From contig PXQZ01000054.1 of the NCBI GenBank assembly GCA_003021755.1, positions 6,637-12,631 on the forward strand: a stretch of DNA of 5,995 nucleotides, given 5' to 3'. The DNA comes from Halobacteriales archaeon QH_8_67_36 (GTDB lineage: Archaea > Halobacteriota > Halobacteria > Halobacteriales > Haloarculaceae). This document shows positions 1 to 5,843 of this stretch, in pieces. How positions within the stretch are numbered: position 1 is the stretch's first letter; the number at the start of each line of letters is the position of its first letter. The notes beneath the pieces were generated by a model that did not search any database, was not told the origin of the DNA, and worked only from the letters and a program-made list of their open reading frames with translations. A program made the translations under genes and the position numbers.

Positions 1-30
1 GCTGATCGCCCTGAGAGGGTCCCGAGCAAA

Positions 31-38
31 CTTTTACA
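31..38 (+). promoter_or_regulatory. Weak TATA-like box upstream of the 70-549 gene
   Basis: The T-rich run CTTTTACA resembles the haloarchaeal TTTAWA-type TATA box. It lies about 35 bases before the ATG at 70, which would place transcription start near position 60 and give a leader of only about ten bases. There is no Shine-Dalgarno sequence before the ATG, which fits a near-leaderless message. A second AT-rich candidate (TTATA around 50-53) sits too close to the ATG for the usual spacing. The call rests on spacing and composition only. Confidence 0.3.
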
Positions 39-69
39 AGAGATTGCATTATAGTGGGCAAACACCCCG

Positions 70-549
70 ATGTCACCCCCTCCAGAGCGTGGTGTTTCCG
101 ACGAAGTTACTCGCGTTCAAGCGGTGGAGTATCTCCAGGGGATGACGGGACACGCAGTCGGAAGCCTGGCTTCGTTGCTCCTCTGTACCGCCGGATACTT
201 GGGTACCGGTGAGATCGTGTTTGCGTTCGGCGGACTGGTCTGTGGGTTTCTGGTGACTGCCAATGGACTCTCGATCTACTTTTGGGACTTCGTACAGGGT
301 CGTATCCTGTCTCGGGAGACGCACGGTGTGTCCGATAACTCCGGCAGGACGCTGGCTCCGTCGATGTCGAACGAACACAAAGCGGAGTTGACGGCTGGAT
401 TCATCCAGATCGTCGGGCTCGTCGTCGCAGTATCGTTCGCAGTCGTAGTGATCCGATGGTTGGGGACCGAACGCGGATCGTATCTGTTGGGCGGGCTGTT
501 GGGAGCCAGCAACGTCGGTATGCTGGCGGCCAGTCGGCTGAGGAGCTGA
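70..549 (+). CDS. Small hypothetical membrane protein with about four transmembrane segments
   Basis: I do not recognise this 159-residue protein. Hydrophobic stretches at about residues 28-45, 48-70, 109-130 and 136-156 suggest two helical hairpins. They are joined by a polar, probably cytoplasmic or external, loop (residues 73-107) rich in Ser, Arg and Glu. The N-terminal 25 residues are charged and there is no obvious signal peptide or catalytic motif. The ATG at 70 is chosen because an in-frame TAG at 52-54 closes the frame upstream, leaving no earlier start. A later ATG at residue 25 is possible, but it would remove the charged N-terminus and leave the membrane segments intact. The gene is convergent with the ABC operon and appears to be transcribed alone within the window. 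Its base composition (57-65% G+C in lines I counted) is lower than that of the operon beside it, so it may be an accessory gene. Confidence 0.7.
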   Translation: MSPPPERGVSDEVTRVQAVEYLQGMTGHAVGSLASLLLCTAGYLGTGEIVFAFGGLVCGFLVTANGLSIYFWDFVQGRILSRETHGVSDNSGRTLAPSMSNEHKAELTAGFIQIVGLVVAVSFAVVVIRWLGTERGSYLLGGLLGASNVGMLAASRLRS

Positions 550-554
550 ACTAC

Positions 555-605
555 GGAGTGTGGTCCCTAATCTCGAAGTTCGTTGGCCCACTTGAGCTAC
601 ACTCC
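555..605 (+). terminator. Possible stem-loop after the 70-549 gene
   Basis: GGAGTGT at 555-561 is the exact reverse complement of ACACTCC at 599-605. The stem extends inward by G-U, G-C and U-G pairs to about ten pairs, enclosing roughly 31 bases. It begins five bases after the TGA of the 70-549 gene. There is no following T-run, which archaeal termination usually relies on, so a terminator role is only a suggestion. A transcript-stability hairpin or chance pairing are alternatives. Confidence 0.25.
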
Positions 606-631
606 ATAGGTGTTCTCCGACCGCCACCTTC

Positions 632-647
632 CCGGGTGATCACCCGG
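632..647. repeat. 16-bp perfect palindrome in the convergent spacer
   Basis: CCGGGTGATCACCCGG is its own reverse complement with no mismatch and no gap. It lies 27 bases beyond the stop of the permease gene and 83 bases beyond the stop of the 70-549 gene. As DNA it has the symmetry of a dimeric regulator's site. As RNA it could fold into a six-pair stem with a GATC loop on either strand and mark the 3' end of either transcript. No T-run follows on either side. The sequence does not decide between these roles. Confidence 0.6.
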
Positions 648-673
648 TCAGACAGTACCTACACCGGTCGACA

Positions 674-1726
674 TCATCCCCGAAGCGCCTCGACCGGCGG
701 CTCCCACGCCGCCCGATACGCCGGATAGAGCCCGCCGACGAGCGCGATGAACACGCCGAAGGCAAACGCGCCGAGCGGGACGACGACGTTTCCGGGCTGG
801 AGGACGGCCCACAGCGGAAGTTCGGTTCGTGTAGCGACGACGACGACGGTGGCTGCCCCGAGCACTGCGCCCACGGCGCCGCCGGCGACGCCCAGCAGCG
901 TCGCCTCGACGAGCAGCGTCCGGAGCACCTGCTCGCGGTGGATGCCGACCGCGCGAAGCACGCCGATTTCGCCGCGGCGCTCGGCGACGGTCATCAACAT
1001 CACGTTGAAGATGCTGACGCCGGCCACCACGAGGGAGACGCCGGCGATGGCCAGCAGGAAGCCGTTCAGCAGGTCGAAAAACTCCGAAATCCGGTCGAGC
1101 ACGCTCGTCAGTGAGAAGACGCTGACCCGCTGTTGGCGGCTGTTGAGCCGCTCTCGCACCCCGCTGGCGACCGCGCGGGCGTCCTCGGGGGAGTTCGCAC
1201 GGACGACCACTTGCGAGACGTCGTCGCTGGCGAACTCGCCGGGCGGGAGCACCACGGCGGAGTCGGGCTGGAGCGGCGAGATGCCCTCGACGGGCGGGAG
1301 GACGCCCACGACGCGGTACTCGTTTTGCTCGACAGTGACGGTGCTGCCGGGTCGAAGGTCGAGTTCGTCGGCGAGTCCCGACCCGACGAGCGCGCCCTGA
1401 CGGTGCGAGGAGGGGACGGCGCCGCTCCCGTTGCCAAAGAGCGCCTGCGGGTTGTCGGTGCCGTATACCTGGGCGACCGACTGGCCCCCCGTGCCACGGA
1501 CCGTCCCGCCGGTCGACTGGAGCGGGACGACGGTGCCGCGGCCGTCGGCGGCCCGCCGGACCGCCGCCACCTGTGCCGCGACCGACAGCGCGTTGCCGAG
1601 CAGCCCGAGGGTGACGACGGCGAAGACGCCGATGACGATGCCCAGCGCCGCGAGCGCCGCCCGGAGCCGCTGGCGCGAGAGGTTCCGCGTGGCCAGCGAC
1701 AGCGCCGGGAACCGCCGGTCAGACAT
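674..1726 (-). CDS. ABC transporter permease, FtsX/MacB type
   Basis: This is the membrane subunit of a type VII (MacB/LolCDE/FtsX-like) ABC system, a class that usually couples ATP hydrolysis to movement of an extracytoplasmic domain. In the 350-residue protein one membrane helix lies at about 24-50. An extracytoplasmic domain follows (about 51-215), then three more helices at about 220-248, 272-300 and 316-340: the 1+3 topology of the family. The segment ERRGEIGVLRAVG (249-261) is the conserved coupling stretch that meets the ATPase, and YPAYRAA near the C-terminus is also typical. I start it at the ATG at 1726, overlapping the ATPase stop by 8 bp. The frame could extend to a TTG at 1744, but that adds only a Cys-rich stub inside the ATPase gene. 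A weak GGGGTG precedes the ATG, and translational coupling is likely. The extracytoplasmic domain is shorter than in bacterial MacB. The transported substrate, if any, cannot be told. Confidence 0.92.
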   Translation of the reverse strand: MSDRRFPALSLATRNLSRQRLRAALAALGIVIGVFAVVTLGLLGNALSVAAQVAAVRRAADGRGTVVPLQSTGGTVRGTGGQSVAQVYGTDNPQALFGNGSGAVPSSHRQGALVGSGLADELDLRPGSTVTVEQNEYRVVGVLPPVEGISPLQPDSAVVLPPGEFASDDVSQVVVRANSPEDARAVASGVRERLNSRQQRVSVFSLTSVLDRISEFFDLLNGFLLAIAGVSLVVAGVSIFNVMLMTVAERRGEIGVLRAVGIHREQVLRTLLVEATLLGVAGGAVGAVLGAATVVVVATRTELPLWAVLQPGNVVVPLGAFAFGVFIALVGGLYPAYRAAWEPPVEALRG

Positions 1727-2411
1727 CCCGCAACACCCCGTCAACGAGCTCCACAGTCCTATCGGCGTACTCCGTGACGAGGTCGTCGTGGGTTACGGCG
1801 ACGACGCCGACGCCGGCCTCGTCGGCGATGCGGCGACTCTCCTCTAGGATCGCGGTGCCGGTGTCACGGTCCAAGTTCCCCGTCGGCTCGTCGGCCAGCA
1901 ACACGTCGGGCTCGTTTATCAGCGCTCGCGCGATGGCGACGCGCTGTTTCTGCCCGCCCGAGAGCTCGTCGGGCGTGTGGTCGAGCCGGTCGCCCAGTCC
2001 GACGAGTTCCAGCAGCTCGTGGGCGCGGTCGGTGACGTCGTCGGGGAGAAACGCCGTCGGGAGCCGGACGTTCTCGACGGCCGACAGCGTGGGCAGGAGG
2101 TGGAAATCCTGGAAGACAAAGCCCAATGACTCCCGGCGGGCGTCGGTCCGCTCGGCCTCGGAGAGTCCCGCAGTCGTCTCGCCCCGCAACTCGACGCTGC
2201 CCTCAGTCGGTTCGTCCAGCAGCCCGAGGACGTTCAGCATCGTGGACTTGCCGCTCCCGCTGGGGCCGACGACGGCGACGACCTCGCCGCTCTCGACGGC
2301 GAAGTCGACGTGCGAGAGCGCGGTGACCGCGCCACCGCCGCTCTCGTACCGCTTGGTCACGTCGACCAGCGCGAGCGGCGGGACGGTTCGCTGGAGCGGC
2401 TCGAAGCTCAT
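1719..2411 (-). CDS. ABC transporter ATP-binding protein, MacB/LolD/FtsE family
   Basis: This cytoplasmic ATPase, 230 residues long as usual for the family, powers the permease encoded just downstream. All nucleotide-binding motifs are present: Walker A GPSGSGKST (49-57), Q-loop Gln101 in FVFQDFHLLP, signature LSGGQKQR (150-157), Walker B VLLADE (170-175) with the catalytic Glu175, D-loop GNLD (178-181) and switch His208. The PTGNLD wording and the LLPTLSAVENV stretch after the Q-loop are typical of the MacB/LolD/FtsE branch. The ATG at 2411 overlaps the TGA of the upstream gene as ATGA. There is no Shine-Dalgarno sequence before it, which suggests translational coupling within one operon. 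Nothing is missing, so it should be an active ATPase. LolD, MacB and FtsE assignments cannot be separated by sequence alone here. Confidence 0.95.
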   Translation of the reverse strand: MSFEPLQRTVPPLALVDVTKRYESGGGAVTALSHVDFAVESGEVVAVVGPSGSGKSTMLNVLGLLDEPTEGSVELRGETTAGLSEAERTDARRESLGFVFQDFHLLPTLSAVENVRLPTAFLPDDVTDRAHELLELVGLGDRLDHTPDELSGGQKQRVAIARALINEPDVLLADEPTGNLDRDTGTAILEESRRIADEAGVGVVAVTHDDLVTEYADRTVELVDGVLRDV

Positions 2412-3982
2412 CGGTAGCGAGTGACGTACACCGTTCCCCCGGCGACAGTGGCCAGTCCCAGCAGTGCTACGACGGCCATACCCGGCGACACCGGCCCGCC
2501 GTCGCCGCCGCTCCGTGCCGGCGGCAGCGGCACGGTTCGGTTGCGGGTGACCTGTTCGCCGTCGACGGCGTAGGTCACCTGAACGGGTATCTGGCTCGCG
2601 TTGGCCGCGTCGGCCCGGGCGGTCAGTTCGAAGGGGGCGAAGGAACTGGCGTCGACCGTGCCGATGAAGTAGTCACGCTGCGGGTAGGCCGGTTGGACGC
2701 CCTCCGTCGGCTGGACGGCGACGACGGCGCTGGTCACCTCGCCGTCGCCGACGTTGGCGAGGTTCCCGTCGATGGTGACCCGGCCGTCCTCGGTGAGCGA
2801 CACGTCCACCCCGGTGAGCGTCGCCTCGCCGCGCTGGGCGCGGTAGCCGTACAGCAGCGCACTCTCGTTGGGACCGCGTGGCGTCTCGTAGCCCGCGACG
2901 AAGCGGACGCCGTCGGTGCGGACCTGTGAGAGGTCGACCGTGACCGTCGTGTCCTCGCCGGGAGCGAGCGAGTCGGCGAGTGCGAACCGGCCGACCGACG
3001 CGAGCCGGGTGCCCTCGTCGTCCTCGGTGGTGAGCACCACGTCCTCGACGGCGGTGTTGCCGAAGTTCGTCACCGTCACGTCGACGCGCGAGCCGCTCGA
3101 CTCGCGCTCCCCGCCGGACTGGCCCTGGAGTGCGGCGGTGCCGCCGCCACCGCCCAGTATCCCCGAGAGGTCGCCCGCAGCCTGCTGGCCGTCGTCGCTC
3201 TGTGACCGCTGGACGCGGACGCCGACGTCGGTTCTGAGCGACTCGACGGTGACCGGGGTCGAGGTCAGCGTCTCGCGTTCGACGCCGTTGGGCGTCGTGT
3301 AGGTCGTCGTCAGTTCGACCGTCCCGTCGCCGGCCGCGGGGACGGCGGTGAGGTTCACCGTCTCGGAGGCCCCGGCGGCCAGCGTCGGAACCGTCCGTCG
3401 GCTCTCCCCGCCGGTGACCGCCACCTCGACGCTCCGGAGCGGCGCAGTCGTCGGGTTCGAGACGGTCGCCTGCACCGATGACTCGGCGCCGGCGACGACC
3501 TGGTCGGTCTCCACTTCGACCTGCGGGGCGCCGGGCTCGACGCCGACGGTCAGCGGCCGTGTCGCCTCGACCCGAGCCCCGTCGCTGTCGGTCCCGACGG
3601 TCACCAGCCGGAGGTCCCGCGAGCCGGGGTCGTCGATGGTGAAAGTGACCGGCACGTCGAGCGTCTCCCCGGGCGAGAGGCGACCGAGGTCGGTGGCCGT
3701 CCCCAGCACCGCGTCGTCCTCGTTCGGGTCGACGACTCTGACCTCGTCGACGGTCATCGACGTGTCGCTGCCGCCCGAGAGCCGGAGCGTGGTCTCGGCG
3801 GTGATGGGCGCTCCGGCGGTCGGCGTCGCCGGGGTGATCGTGGTGTCGGTCAGCGTGACCCGCGCGTCGGCCCCGGCGGCCGGACCGACCGCCGCCGTTC
3901 CGAGCGCGACGGCCGATAGGACGAGCAGCAGCGAGAGGACGACTGCACGGCGTGCTCGCGGACGGGCGGGGAGTGAGCGCAT
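2408..3982 (-). CDS. Secreted, membrane-anchored Ig-like (CARDB/COG1361-type) protein of the ABC operon
   Basis: This 524-residue extracytoplasmic protein is the first gene of the ABC operon. It has a signal peptide (Arg-rich start, hydrophobic 13-33, cleavage perhaps near Ala38-Ala40). Four beta-sandwich segments with CARDB/NEW3-like character follow, at about 41-147, 153-247, 251-380 and 387-486. They carry recurrent features such as LSPGETLDVPVTF, LAAGASETVNL and LAPGEDTTVTVDL. A C-terminal membrane helix at about 498-520 ends in a basic TRYR tail, so most of the protein faces outward. Four N-glycosylation sequons are visible, at Asn210, 372, 461 and 481. A Gly/Ser/Gln-rich insertion (about 261-298) interrupts the third repeat. 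The ATG at 3982 is chosen because it begins the signal peptide. The frame stays open to 4156, but that extension overlaps the divergent gene and has no signal sequence. It probably serves as the extracytoplasmic partner of the MacB-like transporter, in place of MacA. That role is inferred from the operon. Confidence 0.85.
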   Translation of the reverse strand: MRSLPARPRARRAVVLSLLLVLSAVALGTAAVGPAAGADARVTLTDTTITPATPTAGAPITAETTLRLSGGSDTSMTVDEVRVVDPNEDDAVLGTATDLGRLSPGETLDVPVTFTIDDPGSRDLRLVTVGTDSDGARVEATRPLTVGVEPGAPQVEVETDQVVAGAESSVQATVSNPTTAPLRSVEVAVTGGESRRTVPTLAAGASETVNLTAVPAAGDGTVELTTTYTTPNGVERETLTSTPVTVESLRTDVGVRVQRSQSDDGQQAAGDLSGILGGGGGTAALQGQSGGERESSGSRVDVTVTNFGNTAVEDVVLTTEDDEGTRLASVGRFALADSLAPGEDTTVTVDLSQVRTDGVRFVAGYETPRGPNESALLYGYRAQRGEATLTGVDVSLTEDGRVTIDGNLANVGDGEVTSAVVAVQPTEGVQPAYPQRDYFIGTVDASSFAPFELTARADAANASQIPVQVTYAVDGEQVTRNRTVPLPPARSGGDGGPVSPGMAVVALLGLATVAGGTVYVTRYR

Positions 3983-4010
3983 ACCTAGTCGCTCGAAGGG
4001 CTGCGCGCTC

Positions 4011-4020
4011 AAGTATCTTC
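4011..4020 (-). promoter_or_regulatory. Possible TATA-like element for the ABC operon
   Basis: On the minus strand this reads GAAGATACTT, the only AT-rich patch in the right place, centred about 32 bases before the ATG at 3982. The usual 25-27 base distance to transcription start would leave a leader of about five bases, as is common in haloarchaea. The match to a TATA consensus is poor. As the next two genes overlap their upstream neighbours, this would be the promoter for all three. Confidence 0.35.
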
Positions 4021-4103
4021 CCTGGCTACCACTGTCGGCTGCAACCCGCGGGCGACGGCGACTGTCCACACGAAACCACGGCCGGCGATACGACTCCAGA
4101 ACG

Positions 4104-4111
4104 CTTGTTAC
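4104..4111 (+). promoter_or_regulatory. Possible TATA-like element for the winged-helix gene
   Basis: CTTGTTAC is centred about 27 bases before the ATG at 4135, the spacing expected for a leaderless message. No Shine-Dalgarno sequence precedes that ATG. The match to TTTAWA is weak, so the support is mainly positional. The 152-bp spacer 3983-4134 contains this site and the divergent candidate at 4011-4020, about 90 bases apart. I see no clear operator repeat in it. Confidence 0.3.
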
Positions 4112-4134
4112 GCCCGTGCTGCTAGAGCCGGACG

Positions 4135-4614
4135 ATGACCCTCTCGGAGGAGGCAACGGAGCGGCTCGCCGACATCGTCGCCAACCAGCCGACGAAGAAC
4201 GGCGAGTTACAGGAACTGTGGGGCATGGACAGCGGGAGCGAGGTCCACCAGTACCTCGAATCGGAGCTCGGGGAGTACTACTACCGCAACGAGAACAGCC
4301 TCATCTGTACCACGCCGGAGGCGACGGCGCTGATCGACGGCGAGGGGTCCGAGCGGGGCCGGACGATGACCGTCTCCCCGCTACAGGGGACGATCATCGA
4401 GGTGCTCGCCGGTTCCGACGAGGAGCCCCAGAGTGTCGTCGCGACGCTGCAGGCAGTGCGGGCGGCCGGCGAGGACCCGGCGGTCGACGCGGTGCGGTCG
4501 GGGCTGCGGAGCCTCGCCGACATGGGCGTCGTCGAGGTCGTCCGGAAGACGGTGCCGACGTTCCGGCTGGCCGTCGCGCGCGAGGACCTCGACGTCGAAG
4601 TCCGCGACGAGTGA
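4135..4614 (+). CDS. Tandem winged-helix protein, DUF5797-like
   Basis: A soluble, acidic 159-residue protein that I match from memory to the haloarchaeal family DUF5797, whose function is unknown. It reads as two winged-helix units. The first (about 1-66) has a helix at 4-17, a second at 21-30, a recognition-type helix at 35-46 and a wing around 47-60. The conserved phrase SGSEVHQYLESELGEYYYR falls here. The second (about 81-148) has helices at 83-92, 98-110 and 116-130, then a beta wing GVVEVVRKTVPTFRLA. An acidic linker (67-78) separates them. There are no membrane segments and no catalytic motif. The ATG at 4135 fits a leaderless start. It is divergent from the ABC operon, so it might control it, and convergent with the DUF5787-like gene 38 bp away. 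DNA binding is inferred from the fold pattern. A protein-protein role for one winged helix is possible. Confidence 0.85.
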   Translation: MTLSEEATERLADIVANQPTKNGELQELWGMDSGSEVHQYLESELGEYYYRNENSLICTTPEATALIDGEGSERGRTMTVSPLQGTIIEVLAGSDEEPQSVVATLQAVRAAGEDPAVDAVRSGLRSLADMGVVEVVRKTVPTFRLAVAREDLDVEVRDE

Positions 4615-4652
4615 TAGTAAATCGCTACACGAATCAGTATGAGTCAGTCGGG

Positions 4653-5702
4653 TCACTGCCGGGACTCGCCGTCGAGGCCGGGGCGACGCGCGCGTCGCTG
4701 TCGGGCCAGCAGTCGCTTCGTCGCTGCGCCGGGGCCGCCCTCGATTGGCCACCCCTTCGTCCGCCAGGTCGGCGGCTCCGGCGCGAACGAGTCACAGCCG
4801 CCCCGACACTCCCGCTGGGTCGGCGTCCGGCCCTTGGCGACACAGTGCGGTGCGACGCCGGTTTCGTCGGCCCGCAGTTCGAAACATCGACAGTCCGGTC
4901 GCATCGTGTCGGCGTAGCTTCGCCATCCCCGCTCGTAGGCCCGTTCCGCGATGGCGCGGCGTTTCTCGGCCTTCCACGCGGGGTCGACGTAGTCGAAGCG
5001 GGCGGCGCTGTAGTCGTCGTCGGGCCGCTCCGTGATGCGGGTGCCGTAGCCGTCGGCGTCGAGCGAGCGGGGCTCCCAGACGCTCTCGGCGGTGCCGGCG
5101 TCCGTGTCGACAGTCAGCACGCCGGTCTCCGTCGGGAAATCGGCCAGCAGAACCGGCTCGACGGCGTCGTCCGTGGCTTCGGTCGCGACCCACACCTCGT
5201 CGGCCAGCCCCAGCGCCACGTCGCGCTCCAGCTGGCCCGCCAGGTCGCGGGCGGCGCTCGCGGTGAGGTCGGGCTTGTTCTCGATGGCGACGACGCGCCG
5301 ACACCAGTCGGGGTACGGTCGACGGCGGCGAATCTCGATGCGATTGCCACGCTTTCTGGTGTCGAGGGCGTCCCGGCCGGCCAGTTCGTGAACCGACTCC
5401 CGGACGTATCGCCACGGGTAGCCGGGGTCCGGGAGGGTGTCCCGATAGAAGGTCCAGTCGGCGGGCGCGTGCCGGAGGACGTGGAGCTGATCCGAGTCGA
5501 ACGAGCCCGTGCCGAACGCGCCGCGCGCGCCGAGTCCGTCCGGGTCACACTCGAGTACCAGCGTGTCCCAGCGGCGGTACCGGGTGCCGAGCTGGCGGGC
5601 GACCAGCACGGTCGAGTCCCCGCGGGCGGGCGACCACTCGCGTTCGGCCCACTGGCAGACACGCAGTTCGAAGGCGAACTCGGAGTCGAGCGACACGGAC
5701 AC
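4653..5702 (-). CDS. DUF5787-like protein with PD-(D/E)XK-type core and Cys cluster
   Basis: A soluble 349-residue protein that I match from memory to the haloarchaeal family DUF5787, function unknown. Several regions stand out in order. The N-terminal FAFELRVCQWAE carries Cys16. RRWDTLVLE (43-51) looks like a strand and has Asp46. An HTH-like segment lies at about 97-127. Then comes PDWCRRVVAIENK (131-143), followed by a helix with Gln157 and a strand ADEVWVATE (167-175). A basic helix KAEKRRAIAERAYERGW sits at 244-260. The C-terminal Cys set is Cys271, 273, 287, 299 and 303. The strand-ENK-helix-strand order is that of PD-(D/E)XK nucleases, with Glu141 and Lys143 as candidate catalytic residues and Asp132 or Asp46 as the third. 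The Cys set could bind an Fe-S cluster or zinc. Nuclease activity is my inference. The start is a GTG at 5702 or 5696; an in-frame TAA at 5769-5771 and no ATG in between rule out a longer protein. Confidence 0.85.
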   Translation of the reverse strand: MSVSLDSEFAFELRVCQWAEREWSPARGDSTVLVARQLGTRYRRWDTLVLECDPDGLGARGAFGTGSFDSDQLHVLRHAPADWTFYRDTLPDPGYPWRYVRESVHELAGRDALDTRKRGNRIEIRRRRPYPDWCRRVVAIENKPDLTASAARDLAGQLERDVALGLADEVWVATEATDDAVEPVLLADFPTETGVLTVDTDAGTAESVWEPRSLDADGYGTRITERPDDDYSAARFDYVDPAWKAEKRRAIAERAYERGWRSYADTMRPDCRCFELRADETGVAPHCVAKGRTPTQRECRGGCDSFAPEPPTWRTKGWPIEGGPGAATKRLLARQRRARRPGLDGESRQ

Positions 5703-5805
5703 CGGTTCGTGGTTTGCGCTTGTGAATCTGTCTGTCGTGGTATGGATTCGAGCAAATTGGTTCTCAGCTTACAAATGTCGGGTGTAACCCCGGGCAGCCC
5801 TGAGA

Positions 5806-5814
5806 TTTATATAT
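5806..5814 (+). promoter_or_regulatory. Strong TATA box for the zinc-ribbon gene
   Basis: TTTATATAT is a near-ideal archaeal TATA box and the clearest promoter in the window. Its centre lies about 34 bases before the ATG at 5844, so transcription should start around 5835-5838 with a leader of under ten bases. No Shine-Dalgarno sequence is present. It lies in the 141-bp divergent spacer 5703-5843, which is much AT-richer than the genes to its left. I do not see an equally good box for the leftward DUF5787-like gene there. Confidence 0.75.
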
Positions 5815-5843
5815 CCATGCCAGAATTATCCATCGCCCCTACT

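Noticed and set aside
1..54. Possible tail of an upstream gene ending at the TAG at 52-54
   Set aside because: Seventeen codons are open from position 1, but this is too short to judge, and the AT-rich stretch at 30-55 looks more like a promoter region.
73..627. Minus-strand open frame opposite the four-helix protein
   Set aside because: The product is Arg/Gln/Ser-rich with no domain-like pattern, while the plus frame encodes well-formed membrane segments. It is not fully excluded, because neither strand has a known homologue that I can name.
834..850. GAC-type triplet run (GACGACGACGAC) as a tandem repeat
   Set aside because: It lies inside the permease gene and encodes its Val-rich fourth-helix approach. 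It is ordinary codon use in GC-rich DNA.
747..1400. Long open frame on the plus strand opposite the permease
   Set aside because: Its product is a Thr/Ser/Arg/Pro-rich low-complexity sequence, the usual artefact of the antisense strand in GC-rich DNA. The permease on the other strand has clear family motifs. The same holds for open frames opposite the ATPase (1774-2424) and those at 1133-1777 and 1431-1847.
1727..1744. TTG start for the permease six codons upstream
   Set aside because: It would add a Cys-rich stub entirely within the ATPase gene. The ATG at 1726 gives a normal family N-terminus and a usual 8-bp operon overlap.
3983..4156. N-terminal extension of the Ig-repeat protein, since its frame stays open to 4156
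   Set aside because: The extension is Arg/Ser-rich, overlaps the divergent gene's start and would bury the signal peptide at residue 59. The ATG at 3982 places the signal peptide at the N-terminus.
4615..4652. Terminator between the convergent winged-helix and DUF5787-like genes
   Set aside because: The 38-bp spacer has no T-run on either strand and no convincing hairpin.
5114..5755. Alternative minus-strand frames (5114-5755 and 4792-5415) overlapping the DUF5787-like gene
   Set aside because: Both give Arg/Ser/Pro-rich products without recognisable motifs, whereas the 4653-5702 frame contains conserved-looking blocks and matches a known family from memory.
5780..5790. Small inverted repeat GGGT-GTA-ACCC in the right-hand divergent spacer
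   Set aside because: A four-base arm is expected by chance, and it is not clearly placed as an operator relative to the TATA box at 5806.
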